64,000 nt of DNA from Oopsacas minuta (lineage: Eukaryota > Porifera > Hexactinellida > Lyssacinosida > Leucopsacidae): contig JAKMXF010000312.1 in assembly GCA_024704765.1 (NCBI GenBank), forward strand, positions 124,001 through 188,000, in the 5' to 3' direction. A program made the translations under genes and the position numbers. The notes beneath the pieces were generated by a model. The model saw nothing but the letters and a program-made list of their open reading frames with translations. It ran no database searches and had not been told where the DNA came from. Position 1 is the stretch's first letter. Each line of letters opens with the position of its first letter. Of this stretch, positions 60,836-64,000 are shown one piece after another.

Positions 60836-61459
60836 ATGTTCAAGAACACATTTCAATCCGGTTTCCTATCCATCCTATACTCCATTGGAAGCAGACCCCT
60901 CCACATATGGGACAAGAAAGTCCAAAACGGGCACATTAAGAGGATAACTGACAATGACATCCAGTCACTTATCCTCGAGGTTGTAGGCACAAATGTGTCG
61001 ACAACGTTCATCACTTGCCCAGCTGATCACTGTGAGACTCTGGGGATCAAGCTCCCCTTCTTAGTGATGATAATCAAGAACCTCAAGAAATACTTCACTT
61101 TTGAGGTCATGGTATTGGATGATAAGGACGTAAGAAGGAGGTTCCGTGCTTCTAACTACCAATCAACTACTCGGGTTAAACCCTTCATCTGCACTATGCC
61201 AATGCGTCTGGACGATGGCTGGAATCAAATCCAGTTTAACCTCAGTGATTTTACGCGCAGAGCTTATGGTACCAACTACATAGAGACACTAAGAGTACAG
61301 ATACACGCTAACTGTCGTATACGTAGGGTCTATTTCTCTGACAGGCTGTACTCTGAGGATGAACTCCCAGCTGAGTTCAAGTTGTACCTCCCTGTGCAGG
61401 GAAAGAAAGGACCCGGAGCTGCTAAAGAGACTACTCAGCTAACTCAACAGCCTTTATAA
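60836..61459 (+). CDS. CFAP20: Cilia- and flagella-associated protein 20
   Basis: Single exon, 207 residues. It is highly conserved throughout: [153 protein letters not shown]. In animals it lies in the inner junction of axonemal doublets. Its presence fits an animal with motile cilia. The Gly/Thr/Gln C-terminal tail is the only variable part. Confidence 0.97.
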   Translation: MFKNTFQSGFLSILYSIGSRPLHIWDKKVQNGHIKRITDNDIQSLILEVVGTNVSTTFITCPADHCETLGIKLPFLVMIIKNLKKYFTFEVMVLDDKDVRRRFRASNYQSTTRVKPFICTMPMRLDDGWNQIQFNLSDFTRRAYGTNYIETLRVQIHANCRIRRVYFSDRLYSEDELPAEFKLYLPVQGKKGPGAAKETTQLTQQPL

Positions 61460-61721
61460 GAACTGATTCTAATTCCTGTGTAACCTAATCTCTTATATAA
61501 ACACTTATATGTTATCACACTATATTTATGCGTAATAGATGTTTGCTTTAATGTTTGTTTTTGGTGTGATAGGGAGAGGGATAATCTCAAGGGACTATTC
61601 AATGTAAGGTGCTAATTAGCGGGACAGTTTGTAGGTATGCTATTTCAATAATTATAAGAGCTATATATTATTCAAAAGTGTCAACAACAACAATATGTAT
61701 ATACACACAATAAACAAATAT

Positions 61722-63356
61722 TTATTGACTACTTGTGAATAAAGGAATATAATTATTCAATTTAAAGCCTACTAATCTCTTATTAATTGTGTCACAAATC
61801 ATGACTTGACCTTTCCTTCCGACAGCTATCCCGCCTAAATTCTCATCACATCCCGCACTTTTTGTGGTATTCAGCTCTACAATTATGTCTCTGGGAAATG
61901 GTATTAATGACACACGGCCATTCACAGTTGTCCCTACTTCAACACCTTTTAAAGTGGTCTCAATCCAGCTTAGCCCTCTAAATTCTCCGTTAACTAGCAT
62001 AGACCCGTATTGGCTCAGAAGCTCACCGTCTTCTGTATACACGTTAATACACGGGTAGGATTTGTGTAGAACTATCACCTTTCCATGGTTCGTAATTGCA
62101 ATCGATTTTGGGCGCCGTAATCCGCCACCCCTGCCATCTCTGTCACCAATAAATATGTGGTGTTGTCCCTGATCAAACACTTGTATTCTATCATTATCAA
62201 ATTCACAGACATATAGCCTGAAACTTTTTGGGTGTATTTCAATCCCTTCCGGACTCATTAGCTCACCATAACCGGAACCACGCGTGCCTATAGTTCCAGT
62301 TTGATATCCGTTATGTAGATATTTCTGTATTAGACAATGGCTAGGGATTGAGATGTAGATATGCTCAGATCCAATTGCAATTCCACCAACACTTACTCGT
62401 TGAATTTGTGCATCTATTGGTACTATTAGAGGGAATGATTTGATTGTCTGAAACGCTTCATCTAATATTAGAATATTCCTGCTGGTTAACACGTAATAGT
62501 GGTTTGTAAGTGGATTGAATTTGGCGCAAAGTGGCTTGTTTGAAATCTTTATATCCTAGTTTGGAATAGTTTATGGTTAATAATACCCAAAATTTCCATC
62601 AACTACCGTAATATTGAAGCTCAAGGGATACCGCTATGATTACTTCGATATACCTGATGGTTAGTGCATACCAACTATCCATGCATTTGACCTATGATTC
62701 AGTGGAAAATGGCGAAGTCCAAAGAATATATTGGATTTTCTGATTTTTCTCATAAAAGTTGGAAAAATTCATAGTTTTTGTATAAAATTTATAAATTCAA
62801 GGAATTCGGGAAGTGTATTCAGGAGAATAGTTCCAATTTTCTGGATACATTTCTCGGCACAGGCCACACCCTAGCTACCCCTCTAGGTAGTAAGTATGTG
62901 AATATATGTTACTTTGACGGTTTGGGACCATATTTGTAATATTTCAGACTTCAAGCGGGTATTTCTATTTTAACCGGAGGTGACTGTGTATGATTAAATT
63001 ATCGTTGGCCCTCAACCGTTCAATTTACAGTCTCAGATTTGTGACTGACTTTAACAACTTTTCCAGTGAACCATGTGACCATAAATTGTGCCACTCATCA
63101 GGTGACAAGTCCACATTACCTGATAATAATCCAAAGCTTGTTTAAGTCGTAGCCTCCCTATTGATCGTATGTATATATTAATGCTAGGCTTATCTATATG
63201 GAAATGTAGTTCCCTTGAGTGATAGTAAGCTTCCTCCTGTTTAATGCTATCGATCTTTGCTTTAACTTCTTGTATTTGCTTCTCCTTGAGGTCGTGGAAT
63301 GGTTTCTCAAAGTTTCGATGTTCAGCTTCTGTGTACATTTTACTGCCATCTGCCAT
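61722..63356 (-). CDS. Coiled-coil + NHL-repeat protein, second copy
   Basis: Exons 63120-63356 and 61722-62555 (phase 0 junction) give 356 residues. Exon 1 is a coiled coil (HRNFEKPFHDLKEKQIQEVKAKIDSIKQEE). Exon 2 contains NHL repeats: CAKFNPLTNHYYVLTSRNILILDEAF, GIAIGSEHIYISIPSHCLIQKYLHNG, GIEIHPKSFRLYVCEFDNDRIQVFDQG, SIAITNHGKVIVLHKSYPCINVYTEDGELL and GIAVGRKGQVMICDTINKRLVGF. Same layout as 37536-38735, with no RING or B-box. The intron holds an interrupted MITE. Confidence 0.78.
62607..62992 (-). mobile_element. 'GATATAAC' MITE copy split by a ~239-bp insertion
   Basis: The right part of the family (ATTGAAGCTCAAGGG, ATTACTTCGATAT-CC-GATGG) ends at about 62660 and the left part resumes at about 62900 (AATATATGTTACTTTGACGG, TTTGGGACCATATTTGTA, GCGGGTATTTC, GACTGTGTA). 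The intervening 62661-62899 is unrelated, AT-rich and lacks obvious terminal repeats. Confidence 0.65.
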
Positions 63357-63718
63357 TACTTTATCTAGAAATAATATTGAGAATATGTATAGCGTAGCTA
63401 TTGTGGAATAATTATGAATTCATTGTCCCGAGACACTATTTTCGGGAAGAGGACACTCTGGCTTACATCTTTGCAATTTTGAGGATATATAAGGCCAATG
63501 TTAGTTGGGAATATGTTTCAGTTCAACCGCCTGCATCTGTTTTGGCTACCGCACTAATATTGTCATTATTTCACACTTCACAACAATAGAGATCATTTCC
63601 CTTTTATAGTAGCATATTATATTCTTAGCAAATTTGAATTCTGTCATTTTGGGTTTTATGAATCGACCAATTTTCCGCTGAAACGTCACAAAATAATGAG
63701 ATAATTATAATGACCGCC

Positions 63719-63792
63719 TGCCCGCATGCAGGCTCAGGTGGATCTTATGAGGAGCTGAAACAAGTTTCTCACTAACAGTGGCCTAACGGATT
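63719..63792 (+). repeat. Dispersed repeat (partner at 23300-23376)
   Basis: CCCGCATGCAGG, GGAGCTGAAACAAGTTTCTC and TAACAGTGGCCTAA occur in the same order as at 23.3 kb. Confidence 0.55.
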
Positions 63793-63922
63793 TATAGTTA
63801 TTGAGGTATGGCCATTCAAATGGTCGAGCCAAGTGTATTCGTAGCATAAATAACTAAGAGACTATTTGTTATGTATACTACTGGGGAAAACTCCCACATA
63901 TTCCTGTATGTGTAATATTATT

Positions 63923-63969
63923 CCGGTTATAAGAACCTGTTTGTTACTCTCACAGGTTTTTATAACCGG
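63923..63969. repeat. 18-bp-arm hairpin of the GGTTATAAG family
   Basis: Left CCGGTTATAAGAACCTGT, right ACAGGTTTTTATAACCGG (one mismatch), 11-base loop. It shares its arm with the repeat in the SNRK intron at 12264-12396. Confidence 0.8.
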
Positions 63970-64000
63970 CATCCACTATACTAACCGTGATATCGCTTCC

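Larger units (their letters stand above)
63357..64000. other. Right end of window, no gene seen
   Basis: Upstream flank of the second NHL gene. It contains a dispersed repeat copy at 63719-63792 (partner 23300-23376) and a hairpin at 63923-63969 (CCGGTTATAAGAACCTGT / ACAGGTTTTTATAACCGG). The plus-strand open frame at 63401-63589 has no recognisable feature. Confidence 0.5.

Overview
This is a eukaryotic nuclear window, most likely from a non-bilaterian animal and probably a demosponge. Genes are packed a few hundred bases apart on both strands. Introns are mostly 40-300 bp with GT/AG ends, base composition is AT-rich, and many genes have one exon. The gene set is animal: forkhead, SNRK, EXT-like, CAS-family adaptor, TIR, NHL, tryptophan dioxygenase, CFAP20. 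The sponge assignment is inferred from compactness and content; nothing in the sequence proves it.

Layout. 0.4-10 kb: a secreted C-type lectin/Ig-like gene (-), a four-helix membrane protein, a dispanin/IFITM-type protein, an RBM4-like RNA-binding protein and an exostosin-like glycosyltransferase. 10.6-24.8 kb: SNRK kinase, RPL10, then an 18-exon gene that reads from a Q/P-rich region through a TIR domain into an mRNA cap guanine-N7 methyltransferase, with intronless APRT nested antisense in one intron; then ERI1 (-). 25-33.4 kb: an ELM2-SANT corepressor-like gene (-), DR1/NC2-beta (-), a forkhead factor, an avidin-like gene, an unrecognised gene (-), dihydroceramide desaturase (-) and a secreted or GPI-anchored protein (-). 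33.4-40.8 kb is repeat-rich: a hAT-like element with a perfect 8-bp target duplication, a 31-bp minisatellite, and a 1.6-kb foldback element with a nested mariner-like MITE; it also carries an EF-hand-like gene and a coiled-coil NHL gene. 40.8-51.3 kb: SNX29, then a cluster of six related cytidine-deaminase-fold genes. 53.2-63.4 kb: G6PD, CCS, tryptophan 2,3-dioxygenase, RPL10A, a CAS-family SH3 adaptor, CFAP20 and a second NHL gene (-).

The most notable system is the deaminase cluster. Five intronless genes in tandem on + carry the AID/APOBEC-type zinc signature (HAE followed by SPC-x(2-3)-C). Head to head with them is a sixth member on - that keeps the fold landmarks but has lost the catalytic glutamate and both cysteines, and has gained a long helical C-terminal extension. 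Copy expansion with one inactivated, extended, divergently transcribed member is what a host-defence or nucleic-acid-editing module might look like; the function is inferred. The second is the TIR to cap-methyltransferase reading frame. The third is a set of short DNA words (TCACACCT, CAATCAGAT and their complements) that recur far above chance in coding frames and non-coding DNA alike.

Exon coordinates were inferred by eye from splice consensus, reading-frame phase and protein family continuity. Every multi-exon model given sums to a whole number of codons. No transcript evidence was available.
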